In this document: piece by piece, positions 31,777-39,094 of the stretch
How positions within the stretch are numbered: position 1 is the first letter of the stretch
Layout of the letters: each line of letters begins with the position of its first letter
Assembly: GCA_031290205.1 (NCBI GenBank)
Contig: JAITNZ010000177.1
Span: 1-39,094, forward strand
Source of the DNA: Spirochaetaceae bacterium
GTDB taxonomy: Bacteria > Spirochaetota > Spirochaetia > Treponematales > Breznakiellaceae
Reading direction: 5' to 3'
Length of the DNA: 39,094 nt
Notes under the pieces: generated by a model
What the model saw: the letters and a program-made list of their open reading frames with translations, nothing else
What the model was told of the DNA's origin: nothing
Database searches by the model: none
Program-made: the position numbers and the translations under genes

Positions 31777-33999
31777 TTACCGGTATCTCACCATCACGGC
31801 GGTTCCGACTTCGGCGGTGGCTGTGAGGGGGGCGCCGTTGCCGTAATCGATTGTGCCTCTGTTTTGGGTGCCCACTGCGGAGAAGCCGCCTCGACCGTCG
31901 GCGGCGATGCTGTGAAGCCGCGTGAAGGCGCCGCCTTGGACCGCATGTGCCCATACCGCCGCTTCGTCGCCGCCTCGGCTGTCGTATTTTACTATCACCG
32001 ATGTATCGCTGTTGTAGCTTCCCGTCGCGCTTGCCGTGCCGTAATCAAACGGCGAGCTACCGGTCTGGCAGCCCACCGCATAGACGTTGCCGAGCACGTC
32101 CGCCGTAACACCAAAAAAATCCGAATTATTGTTACCGCCGTTTACCGACTTCGCCCACAGTGCTGCTCCGTTGCCGCCGTCGTATTTCACGATAACCGCG
32201 TTATATCCCCAACCGGTGACGCCCGCCGCCGCGCTTGCGCCGCCATAATTAAATGTGCCGTCGCCGTGCTGGTTGCCTGCCGCATAGAGATTGCCGAGCC
32301 CATCCGCCGCGAGAGCACGAAAGGACGAAATATTATCGCCGCTTACCACCGTCTTTGCCCAAAGAGCTTTACAGCCGACGCTGTTGCCGTCGTATTTTAC
32401 GAGCACCGCGTTCGAGCCAAATTGCCCTGCCTTGACCCCTGTCGCTTGCGCCCCGCCGTACTCATAGGTGTAGGTGCCATCCTGATGCCCCGCCACATAG
32501 ACATTGCCGAGTGCGTCCGCCACGATACCATTAAATATCGCCATATTCAACATTGAATCGCCGTCGTCGGCGATAGGGGCGCTTGCCCAAAGAGCCGCTC
32601 CGGTGTCGCTCTTGTATTTCACTATCACCGCCCCGCCGTTCATACCGGTGCTTGCCGCGATGGCGCTGCCGCCGTAATTATGCGGATTGATCGAGCTCTG
32701 CCACCCCACCGCATAGACGTTGCCCCGATCGTCCGGCGCAACAGCATTAAATTGCCCTCCGTCTCCGCCGACAGTCGACTTTGCCCACTGCGCCTCTCCG
32801 TCCCGGTTGTATTTCACTATCGACACATTATTAGGGCCGGAGGCAGATCCGGTTCCCGTTACACCGTTGCCGTAATCATACCCAAGAACATCCATCTGGT
32901 TCCCCACCGCATAGACGTTGCCAGACCCATCAACCGCGACACCGAGAAATATCGAACCTCCCTGTCCATCTTCCCCGTCGAGCACCTGTGGCGATTTTGC
33001 CCAAAGCGCCGCTCCGGCGTTGTCGTATTTTACGATAACCGCATTTCCGTACACCAAGCTTTTCGTTATGCTGACATTGGCGCCGTAGCTGTACGTTCCA
33101 GCTGACTGCATACCCACCGCATAGGTGCAGCCTTCCGTATCCTTTGCGACCGCCATAAACTCACTATATGCATCATCCCCGCCCCCCGTTGCCGCTTCCG
33201 CGCTTTCCGTGTGGGGCAGCCTCACCGCGAAACTCACGGTAAAGTTCTGTTTTATGCCGTTACCGCCGCTCACCGTAACTACCGCAGTGTAATCTCCCAG
33301 AGGAAGCCCCGCAACAGGCTGTACGGCAAAAGCATTTTCAACGGCGCCGCCCAGCGCAATGCTGGTAAGGGAACTCGAAGTGAGGGTGAATTGCGCCGCG
33401 TTATCCCCGGACAGCGCGACTTGCAAGACGCCTGTGGGCGTGGTGCACAAATTGGTAATCGTTACACCAAGCGGAGGCGGCAAATAGCCGATAACGGCTT
33501 CGCAATTGTAGGGGTTTGCATCGTCAAGGATGCTCCCGTCACCAGTGCGGCTGAGGCTAATATTGTTCAGGGACCATGCGCGGGTCGGCGGCGTAATGCC
33601 CGCCTTGTTGATGGTTACCAGCACGGCGCCCTTCTCGTCATCGGGAACATTTTCTACCGTGAGCGTGTAAACTGCCACAGAATCTTGCGTGATGCCTGTC
33701 GGCGTGATTTTTTCCGCCCCGTAGCTGCCATCGGCATATTTGAACGTGAAGAGAGCGCCTAACTCCGCCTTGGAAGTTTCCTTCGTTAAGCCGGGAATCG
33801 CCCGGCTCAAATCGAGCACGAGCGTTGCCTTCCCCCCGACCGCCACAGACGGCACCATGCGTATCCACACCGTCTCGCTCCCCGCCGCTCCCGTGCCGGC
33901 AGCAATCACCTCGCAAGAGGCAAGAACCACGCCAAGAGCCAAAACAGCCATCAATGAGCATATACCCGCTATCATAAATTGCCTTAATTTCGTTTTCAT
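31777..33999 (-). CDS. lipoprotein with predicted seven-bladed SBBP-type beta-propeller
   Basis: A 740-residue surface or periplasmic lipoprotein with lipobox LASC (lipid Cys29). Residues about 40-270 look like Ig-like and all-beta modules. From about 280 to the end there are seven repeats of roughly 60-70 residues, each with a pattern G-N-V-Y-A-V-G-x-Q, YDYG, VIVKYD and ALWAKS. Seven copies of the YAVGxQ-type motif can be counted, which fits one closed seven-bladed propeller (SBBP repeat family). AGGAGAAGCTT precedes the ATG. The role is unknown; similar proteins are surface adhesins or sensors. Confidence 0.82.
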   Translation of the reverse strand: MKTKLRQFMIAGICSLMAVLALGVVLASCEVIAAGTGAAGSETVWIRMVPSVAVGGKATLVLDLSRAIPGLTKETSKAELGALFTFKYADGSYGAEKITPTGITQDSVAVYTLTVENVPDDEKGAVLVTINKAGITPPTRAWSLNNISLSRTGDGSILDDANPYNCEAVIGYLPPPLGVTITNLCTTPTGVLQVALSGDNAAQFTLTSSSLTSIALGGAVENAFAVQPVAGLPLGDYTAVVTVSGGNGIKQNFTVSFAVRLPHTESAEAATGGGDDAYSEFMAVAKDTEGCTYAVGMQSAGTYSYGANVSITKSLVYGNAVIVKYDNAGAALWAKSPQVLDGEDGQGGSIFLGVAVDGSGNVYAVGNQMDVLGYDYGNGVTGTGSASGPNNVSIVKYNRDGEAQWAKSTVGGDGGQFNAVAPDDRGNVYAVGWQSSINPHNYGGSAIAASTGMNGGAVIVKYKSDTGAALWASAPIADDGDSMLNMAIFNGIVADALGNVYVAGHQDGTYTYEYGGAQATGVKAGQFGSNAVLVKYDGNSVGCKALWAKTVVSGDNISSFRALAADGLGNLYAAGNQHGDGTFNYGGASAAAGVTGWGYNAVIVKYDGGNGAALWAKSVNGGNNNSDFFGVTADVLGNVYAVGCQTGSSPFDYGTASATGSYNSDTSVIVKYDSRGGDEAAVWAHAVQGGAFTRLHSIAADGRGGFSAVGTQNRGTIDYGNGAPLTATAEVGTAVMVRYR

Positions 34000-34058
34000 A
34001 AGCTTCTCCTAAAGACGAGCCATTCTATCATAAAAACAAGATGAGGTCAACCATTATT

Positions 34059-34092
34059 TTTTGAGCGTTATTTTTGAGCGTTATTTTTTTGG
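34059..34092. repeat. short tandem repeat GAGCGTTATTTTT upstream of gyrA
   Basis: About three imperfect 13-bp units with T-runs lie between the divergent lipoprotein and gyrA genes. Confidence 0.6.
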
Positions 34093-34095
34093 CGG

Positions 34096-34124
34096 TAGAC
34101 ACAAGCGCTTCAATCTGATAAACT
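34096..34124 (+). promoter_or_regulatory. promoter of gyrA
   Basis: TAGACA (34096-34101) and TAAACT (34119-34124) are separated by 17 bp, five and four of six consensus matches. The leader to the GTG start is about 15-20 nt and carries AGGA. Confidence 0.55.
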
Positions 34125-34145
34125 ATCATCAGGATGGTTATCTAG

Positions 34146-36668
34146 GTGCCAGAAATTGAGGGGGGCTTGCCTCCGAAAAGCGGGAAAATAATCCCGATTG
34201 CTATCGAAGATGAGGTAAAGACCGCTTACCTGAACTATGCGATGTCGGTTATTGTTTCACGCGCGCTGCCCGATGCGCGGGACGGCTTGAAGCCTGTCCA
34301 CCGGCGGCTGCTCTACGCGATGGACGAGCTGGGCTTGCGCCCGAATGCGGCGACGAAGAAGAGCGCCCGTATTGTCGGCGATACGATGGGTAAATACCAC
34401 CCGCACGGCGATGCGGCGCTTTACGACGCCCTTGTCCGCATGGCGCAGGATTTTTCGCTGCGTTATGTGCTCGTTTCGGGGCAGGGCAACTTCGGCAGCA
34501 TCGACGGCGACCCGCCGGCAGCCATGCGCTACACCGAGGCGAAGCTGTCGAAAATCGGCGACGAAATGCTCGTCGATTTGCGGAAAGAAACGGTCGATTT
34601 TGCGCCGAACTTCGACGAATCCCTCCAAGAGCCGATGGTGCTGCCCGCCGCCGTCCCCAACCTCCTCGTCAACGGGTCGAGCGGTATCGCCGTCGGCATG
34701 GCAACGGAAATGCCGCCGCATAACCTCCGCGAAGTCTGCGCGGCGGTCTGCGCGCTCATCGACAATCCTGAAATCAGCATCGAAGAGCTAATGGCTTTCG
34801 TGACCGGTCCCGACTTCCCCACCGGCGGCATCGTCTTCGGGCGGCAGGGCATCCGCGATGCCTACAGAACCGGGCGCGGCAAAATCCTCATGCGGGGGAA
34901 GTTCAAGATCGAGACGACGAAGAGCGGCAAAGAGGTAATCGTCTTTACCGAGCTGCCCTATAACGTCAAGCCGAAAATCCTCCTCGAAAAAATCGGCGCG
35001 ATGATGCGCGAAAAAGAGTTCGAGGGCATAGGCTATGCCAACGACGAATCCGACCGCGAAGGTATCCGCGTCGTCATCGAATTGAAGAAGGGCGCTATCG
35101 TCCGCGTCGTGCTCAACCAGCTCTTCGCTCAGACTTCGCTTCAATCAACATTCGGCATAAACAACCTCGCGCTGGTCAAAGGCAGACCTCAGCAACTCAA
35201 TCTGAAAGAGCTGCTCACTTACTTCGTCCTCCACCGCATCGAAGTGGTAACGCGGCGCACTCAGTTTGATTTACGCAAGGCTGAGGAGCGCGAAAACATC
35301 CTCCATGGGCTTGCTATCACGCTTGCCAACATTGACGAGGTGGTGGCAATCATCAAGGCATCGCGCGACATCGACAGCGCGAAGAACGCCCTCAAAGAAA
35401 AATTCCTCTACCCCGCCGCACTCGAGCGCAACAAGACCGAGGGGCGCAGCAGCGAACAGATAGACATCCGCGTGGAAGCGCAGGCTCATGCGATTATCGA
35501 AATGCGGCTCGGTCGGCTCACTCATCTTGAGGTCGAAAAAATCGAAAAAGAGCTTAGCGTACTGAAAGAGCAGATTGCTTACTACAAGGCGCTGCTTGCC
35601 GACGAGGGGAAGCTGCGCGAGCTTATCAAGGAAGAGACGCGGAGTATCGCCGAGCGTTATGGCGACGACCGGCGCACGGAAATTGTTGACGGCGAAATCG
35701 AGAACATCGACATCGAAGACCTCATCAAGAAAGAAGAGATGATGATAATCGTGTCGAACCTCGGCTACATAAAAAGGGTGCCGGTGGCGGCATACAAGAA
35801 TCAAGGACGGGGGGGTAAGGGTATGATTAGCGCGAAACTAGCCGATGACGATTATGTGAAGCAGATTTTCGTCGCCTCGACGCACGAATACGTTACGTTT
35901 ATCACGAGTGCGGGGAAGGCGTATTGGATGAAGGCGCACGAGCTACCGGAGGGGACGCGGACGACGAAGGGGGCGCACATCAAGGGGCTGCTTTCGATGA
36001 GCCCGAACGAAGAGATTGCGGCGATTGTTTCGTTTAAGGAAGTGGTGCCCGGCAAATACCTCTTCATGGGCACCGCGCGCGGGGTGGTGAAGAAGGTGCA
36101 GGTTACCGAATTCGCCAATGCCAAAACCCGCGGCGTCATCGCCATCAAATTGGATGAGGGCGACCGGCTCGTCAGCGCGATGCTGACGTCGGGGAACGAC
36201 GAGCTCTTCCTGATTTCGCGGCAGGGGCAGGCGCTGCGCACCCACGAAGACGCCGTCCGGGCGATGGGGCGCGCTTCGCGGGGTGTCTGCGGCATCAAAT
36301 TGGCTGCCGACGACGAGCTGACGGGGCTGCTGCGTATCGTCGAAGGCGAAACGATGCTGCTGCTCTCGGAATACGGCTACGGTAAGCGGGTTGATTTTAA
36401 CGAATTTAACTCGCACGGGCGGGCAACCGGCGGACAGAGGATATACACCATCAGCGATAAAACCGGCGAACTGGTCGGCTGCGTGAATGTCCTTGACGAC
36501 GAAGAGATTATGTGCATCACCAGCCAGGGGAAGTCGATCAAAGTGATGGTCGATACGATACGAGTGATGGGACGGAGCGCGTCAGGGGTGCGCATCCTCA
36601 ACATCGAAAAACCCGACTTCGTGGTCGGCGTCGACCGCATCGTGCGGGAACCGCCACAGGCGGTTTAA
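34146..36668 (+). CDS. gyrA: DNA gyrase subunit A
   Basis: An 840-residue type IIA topoisomerase subunit that cuts and rejoins DNA. The breakage domain includes [13 protein letters not shown], the quinolone-region segment [17 protein letters not shown] (85-101) and catalytic Tyr129 in [10 protein letters not shown]. The C-terminal pinwheel carries a GyrA box QGRGGKG at 553-559, which separates GyrA from ParC. The residue equivalent to E. coli Ser83 is Ala90 here; the Asp87 equivalent, Asp94, is kept. The start is GTG. The last residues (PPQAV) and the stop are encoded by a CCGCCACAGGCGG palindrome. No gyrB lies in the window. Confidence 0.96.
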   Translation: MPEIEGGLPPKSGKIIPIAIEDEVKTAYLNYAMSVIVSRALPDARDGLKPVHRRLLYAMDELGLRPNAATKKSARIVGDTMGKYHPHGDAALYDALVRMAQDFSLRYVLVSGQGNFGSIDGDPPAAMRYTEAKLSKIGDEMLVDLRKETVDFAPNFDESLQEPMVLPAAVPNLLVNGSSGIAVGMATEMPPHNLREVCAAVCALIDNPEISIEELMAFVTGPDFPTGGIVFGRQGIRDAYRTGRGKILMRGKFKIETTKSGKEVIVFTELPYNVKPKILLEKIGAMMREKEFEGIGYANDESDREGIRVVIELKKGAIVRVVLNQLFAQTSLQSTFGINNLALVKGRPQQLNLKELLTYFVLHRIEVVTRRTQFDLRKAEERENILHGLAITLANIDEVVAIIKASRDIDSAKNALKEKFLYPAALERNKTEGRSSEQIDIRVEAQAHAIIEMRLGRLTHLEVEKIEKELSVLKEQIAYYKALLADEGKLRELIKEETRSIAERYGDDRRTEIVDGEIENIDIEDLIKKEEMMIIVSNLGYIKRVPVAAYKNQGRGGKGMISAKLADDDYVKQIFVASTHEYVTFITSAGKAYWMKAHELPEGTRTTKGAHIKGLLSMSPNEEIAAIVSFKEVVPGKYLFMGTARGVVKKVQVTEFANAKTRGVIAIKLDEGDRLVSAMLTSGNDELFLISRQGQALRTHEDAVRAMGRASRGVCGIKLAADDELTGLLRIVEGETMLLLSEYGYGKRVDFNEFNSHGRATGGQRIYTISDKTGELVGCVNVLDDEEIMCITSQGKSIKVMVDTIRVMGRSASGVRILNIEKPDFVVGVDRIVREPPQAV

Positions 36669-36775
36669 ACCCTAGAGAACGGCGCTCGTAGTCCAAACCG
36701 CGAAAGCAGGGCGCCTAGGGCGCTTTCAGCCCTAGAGAACGGCGTTCGCAGTTTTAACTGCCTAAGCAGGTTTTT
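36650..36775. repeat. palindromic A and B modules after gyrA, duplicated
   Basis: CCGCCACAGGCGG spans the gyrA stop. Two A modules (CCCTAGAGAACGGCGCTCGT at 36670 and CCCTAGAGAACGGCGTTCGC at 36731) flank a B module (GGGCGCCTAGGGCGCTTTC, 36709-36727). Confidence 0.85.
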
Positions 36776-36819
36776 TGCTGCTTTATGTCTTGCCTTCACT
36801 AAGAAAAGGGCGGTTGTTA

Positions 36820-36853
36820 GAAAAGGACGATTTATTGAAAAGGACGATTTATT
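36820..36853 (+). repeat. 17-bp tandem duplication of the translation start region
   Basis: GAAAAGGACGATTTATT occurs twice in direct succession (36820-36836, 36837-36853). The TTG start at 36835-36837 spans the junction and uses the AAGGA of the first copy. Confidence 0.85.
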
Positions 36854-37707
36854 TTTTTACGCTCTTCCTCTTTTTGTTCTCGAGTATGCTGATGAGTGCT
36901 ATGGACCAGCCCGCGCCTGATGCAAAAATTCTGAAAAACTTCGGGACGAATGACCGGGGGCAGCCTGTTCTGGGCGAAAGTTTTGCCGCGGCAGGGAACA
37001 TCTTTGCGGCGGATTCGGGCGAAATCTTTTTTTCGGTCTCCGAGGGGGATGCCGCGCAGAGTTTTGCCAGCCCGCTCGGTGATTGGATTGCCGTTGACCA
37101 CGGCGAGGGGCTTATCGGGATTTACGCGCGGGGTAAAGAGAGTGAGGTGAGCGAAAAACCGAAAAAAGTCGGCAAAGATACGGTGATGGCACGGGCGGAA
37201 AAATCCGGCTGGACGGATTCCGAGGGCTTTTATTTTTCATTTTACGACCGGAAAGAGCGGCGTTGGATAAATCCTGCTATGATTGTCGGCGCGATGCTCG
37301 ACACGATAGCCCCCGCGATTCAGAGTGTCAAACTAAGGGGCGAAAACGGGCAGACGATCGCCCTTGAGTCGACGCGGGTGATAAAACAGGGGCGCTATGC
37401 TATCGAAGTGGAGGCGGCTGACCGCTCGGAATCCGCCGCCAACGCGACTGCCCCCTACCGAATCATCTGCTCGCTGAACGGCGCTGAAGTGGGCATTCTT
37501 GCCCTCGAGACGCTATCGGCGCGGGATGGCGTCTTGATGATGTACCGGAACGGGCTGGTACCGGCAAGCAGGATTTACGCGCCCTATCCCGCGCTGGAAG
37601 TTGCTTCGGATTTGTGGTTCACCCGCGGTATGCTGAGTCTTGATGTTATCGTGCAAGACTACAACAAAAACACCCGAAACGCGGGCTACCGAATTTTTGT
37701 AGAATAA
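36835..37707 (+). CDS. exported M23/LytM-like protein, probably non-catalytic
   Basis: A 290-residue exported protein with a hydrophobic signal (FFTLFLFLFSSMLMSA, about 7-22). Residues about 30-110 resemble the LytM/M23 fold, with DWIAVDHGEGLIGIYARG (83-100) matching the HGxGLxSxYAHL strand. The HxxxD and HxH zinc ligands of active M23 enzymes are not seen, so it is likely a degenerate regulator of wall hydrolases. The C-terminal part appears all-beta. The start TTG follows AAGGA by 7 bases; an earlier Met would begin in repeat sequence. It follows gyrA on the same strand. Confidence 0.6.
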   Translation: MKRTIYFFTLFLFLFSSMLMSAMDQPAPDAKILKNFGTNDRGQPVLGESFAAAGNIFAADSGEIFFSVSEGDAAQSFASPLGDWIAVDHGEGLIGIYARGKESEVSEKPKKVGKDTVMARAEKSGWTDSEGFYFSFYDRKERRWINPAMIVGAMLDTIAPAIQSVKLRGENGQTIALESTRVIKQGRYAIEVEAADRSESAANATAPYRIICSLNGAEVGILALETLSARDGVLMMYRNGLVPASRIYAPYPALEVASDLWFTRGMLSLDVIVQDYNKNTRNAGYRIFVE

Positions 37708-37733
37708 AAAATCCCCGCCGCAGAGCGGCGGGG
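37702..37733 (-). terminator. terminator of the CsgG/P13-like gene
   Basis: CCCCGCCGC (37713-37721) pairs perfectly with GCGGCGGGG (37725-37733) around AGA. On the minus strand it is followed by ATTTTTTATTC. It also sits just past the plus-strand stop at 37707, but without a T-run on that strand. Confidence 0.8.
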
Positions 37734-37775
37734 TATCAGACCCCAAGTTGATGACGCCCTTTTCATCCTGAAGGC

Positions 37776-37801
37776 GAGGGCAAAAAGCGCCTGAGGCGCA
37801 A
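37776..37801. repeat. B-type palindromic module
   Basis: AAAGCGCCTGAGGCGCAATG is a solitary copy of the GCGCCTCAGGCGC module between the convergent genes. The rest of 37708-37895 shows nothing else of note. Confidence 0.75.
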
Positions 37802-37895
37802 TGAAAGCGCAACAAACAGGGTCAACGCCGGTTATTACCGAAAAAATCGTTACTTGGGGCGGCTGCGCCCAGCACCCCCTCAAATTTCAAACAAT

Positions 37896-38825
37896 TTAAT
37901 ACCGCATCGTATACGCCAACTTTAACCCCACTGTATTGTGCGAAGTCGGCGTTATTTCCACGTTAAACCCGTCAAATCCATCGGGTTTTTTTGACGCAAG
38001 CGTGGATGCAGGTTTGTGATAGGTAATTGCCCGAACAATGCCAAACACAGCCCCGCCAACGTATGCCGCAATCCCTATATACAGTGGATAGGCATAATAG
38101 GTCCTTCCAATTGCCCTGCGGGATGTTCCCGCCTCCTCATAATAACTCGATCCTCTATCTGGATAATCGGCATTATACAATGCAGAGGCAACGATTATTG
38201 CAACAAGCCCTATGCCTTCAAAGACTGCAGTTACCGTGCCGCCAGATATATCTTTTTCGATAAAAAAAGAACCCATGCCAAACGCCAGATTCAACGCTAC
38301 CGCACCCGCCCGTTGCTCAGGAGAAAAATCGGCAAGCAATCCGCCTCTCATAAGCGATTCCATCGTATCGTTGCTTTTGACATCAGCCGTATAGCTGAAT
38401 TGAAGCGTCGCGCTTTCAACCGACACCGCTTGAAACCTGACCCGATAGATGCTTCCGGTTACGTCGATGGAACCAAGTACCATGTTTCGCGCGCCAAGCA
38501 TCCGTCCAATCCTCTGCGCCGAGTCGTCGCTTACATCGCCTGACATATTGAACTTCAATTCGGTTTGAAGTGAATCAAGGCGCCGCCGTTCGATTGGTTT
38601 TAAGCCCCCCGCATTCACCAAGGCATCATTCAGTTCATCAATGACATAATCGGTAAACCGCGTGGAGCTTGACCGGAAGTTGATAACCGCAATAGTTGAG
38701 CCCTTAGGCAATTTGCCGCTCATCTCTGCGGCGGCATTTTTAATTGCCTCGTCCAGCGTTATGCTTTGGGCGGACACAATACCGGACAACAAAACAAATC
38801 CTAATACAACAAAAACACATTTCAT
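37896..38825 (-). CDS. CsgG-like/P13-like envelope protein
   Basis: A 309-residue exported protein with signal peptide ending IVSAQS. Residues about 25-170 resemble the CsgG/FlgO-type domain, with KGSTIAVINFRSSSTRFTDY and LGARNMVLGSIDVTGSIYRV. Residues about 175-300 contain Gly-rich membrane segments (ALNLAFGMGSFFIEKD, GIGLVAIIVASALY, IGIAAYVGGAVFGIVRAITY) like those of spirochaete P13-family proteins. AAGGAG precedes the ATG. The combination is common in Treponema but its function is not established. Family assignment is moderate. Confidence 0.6.
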   Translation of the reverse strand: MKCVFVVLGFVLLSGIVSAQSITLDEAIKNAAAEMSGKLPKGSTIAVINFRSSSTRFTDYVIDELNDALVNAGGLKPIERRRLDSLQTELKFNMSGDVSDDSAQRIGRMLGARNMVLGSIDVTGSIYRVRFQAVSVESATLQFSYTADVKSNDTMESLMRGGLLADFSPEQRAGAVALNLAFGMGSFFIEKDISGGTVTAVFEGIGLVAIIVASALYNADYPDRGSSYYEEAGTSRRAIGRTYYAYPLYIGIAAYVGGAVFGIVRAITYHKPASTLASKKPDGFDGFNVEITPTSHNTVGLKLAYTMRY

Positions 38826-38895
38826 AAAAACTCCTTCGCGGTCTTTCCCGCCGTCGTATTATTTATTAACCGCCCATACGAGCAGCCTCTTTTAT

Positions 38896-38911
38896 CACCG
38901 CGCAAGCGGTG
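38896..38911. repeat. short perfect hairpin upstream of the CsgG/P13-like gene
   Basis: CACCGC and GCGGTG with a GCAA loop lie about 70 bp before the ATG on the minus strand. GCAA is a stable GNRA tetraloop. The region 38826-39038 otherwise shows no gene and no convincing promoter. Confidence 0.45.
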
Positions 38912-39038
38912 TAAAATACCGATGAAAGAAGTATGTAGGCTGAAAAAAGAATCATTGATCCGCCATAGAACGCAGATCGATTTGCATATATTGAAGGAAG
39001 TAAAACTACGTTTTTGTCTTGTATTCGCTAAATGATAT

Positions 39039-39057
39039 GGGGGGGGGGGGGGGGGGG
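39039..39057 (+). repeat. 19-G homopolymer
   Basis: Nineteen consecutive G between TGATAT and TATC. It is the longest homopolymer in the window. In Treponema, poly-G tracts upstream of or inside genes cause phase variation; the gene concerned would lie beyond the window. Confidence 0.9.
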
Positions 39058-39065
39058 TATCAAAT

Positions 39066-39094
39066 TAACAATGAACAATTAACAGTGAAAAATG
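39066..39094. repeat. heptamer array at the window edge
   Basis: AACAATG, AACAATT, AACAGTG and AAAAATG are four successive 7-bp units. The array continues the family seen elsewhere and runs off the end. Confidence 0.8.

Noticed and set aside
31492-32556. 354-codon open frame on the plus strand
   Set aside because: It runs through the stop-free strand of the TATCCAC array and then antisense to the propeller lipoprotein. The protein is low-complexity at first and resembles no family; the minus-strand gene explains the region.
34257-34721. Minus-strand 154-codon frame and other long frames antisense to gyrA
   Set aside because: These are shadows of the high third-position GC of gyrA; none has family similarity or an RBS.

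Overview
This window most likely comes from a spirochaete of the Treponema group, probably the insect-gut lineage of T. primitia and T. azotonutricium. The evidence is the set of lipoproteins with short spirochaete-type lipoboxes, a BspA/TpLRR leucine-rich lipoprotein, a CsgG/P13-like envelope protein, a FliL-like protein outside any flagellar operon, a near-balanced base composition, and gene spacers crowded with short tandem and palindromic repeats. The genus is inferred from gene content and was not tested by a search.

Layout. (1) 184-1506, plus strand: LRR lipoprotein with a near-consensus promoter. (2) 1571-23067, minus strand only: about 21 kb in one orientation. In transcription order it holds a NitT/TauT-type ABC permease and ATPase, a UroD/MtaA-like methyltransferase, a transglutaminase-like lipoprotein, TusA, a YeeE/YedE (TsuA-like) permease, a Cys-rich substrate-binding lipoprotein (SBP), a TcyP-type cystine symporter, a C_GCAxxG_C_C protein, a second Cys-rich SBP, a DUF3343 Se/S-carrier-like protein, a third Cys-rich SBP, a more distant SBP, a second NitT/TauT ATPase and permease, a second UroD-like methyltransferase, a polar amino-acid (cysteine-like) ABC transporter, a third UroD-like methyltransferase, a corrinoid protein and SelD. 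(3) 23287-27146, minus: FliL-like protein and a CUT1 sugar-type ABC transporter without an ATPase. (4) 27710-30859, minus: HemL and a C69 dipeptidase. (5) 31777-33999, minus: lipoprotein with a predicted seven-bladed propeller. (6) 34146-37707, plus: GyrA and an M23-like exported protein. (7) 37896-38825, minus: CsgG/P13-like protein. The window closes with a 19-G homopolymer.

The 21-kb block is the main point of interest. Uptake systems for sulfur amino acids, thiosulfate-like sulfur and an unknown thiophilic ligand sit beside persulfide/selenide carriers, corrinoid methyl-transfer proteins and the enzyme that makes selenophosphate. A reasonable but untested reading is a pathway that imports methylated sulfur or selenium compounds, removes the methyl group onto a corrinoid protein, and passes the chalcogen to TusA, the DUF3343 protein and SelD.

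The spacers are also unusual. Heptamer tandem arrays abut or supply stop codons. Small palindromic modules overlap gene ends and enter the hemL reading frame. A four-fold 32-bp tandem repeat forms a chain of three 11-residue minicistrons between an ABC ATPase and its permease. I saw no tRNA, rRNA, CRISPR array, intact transposase or recognisable riboswitch.
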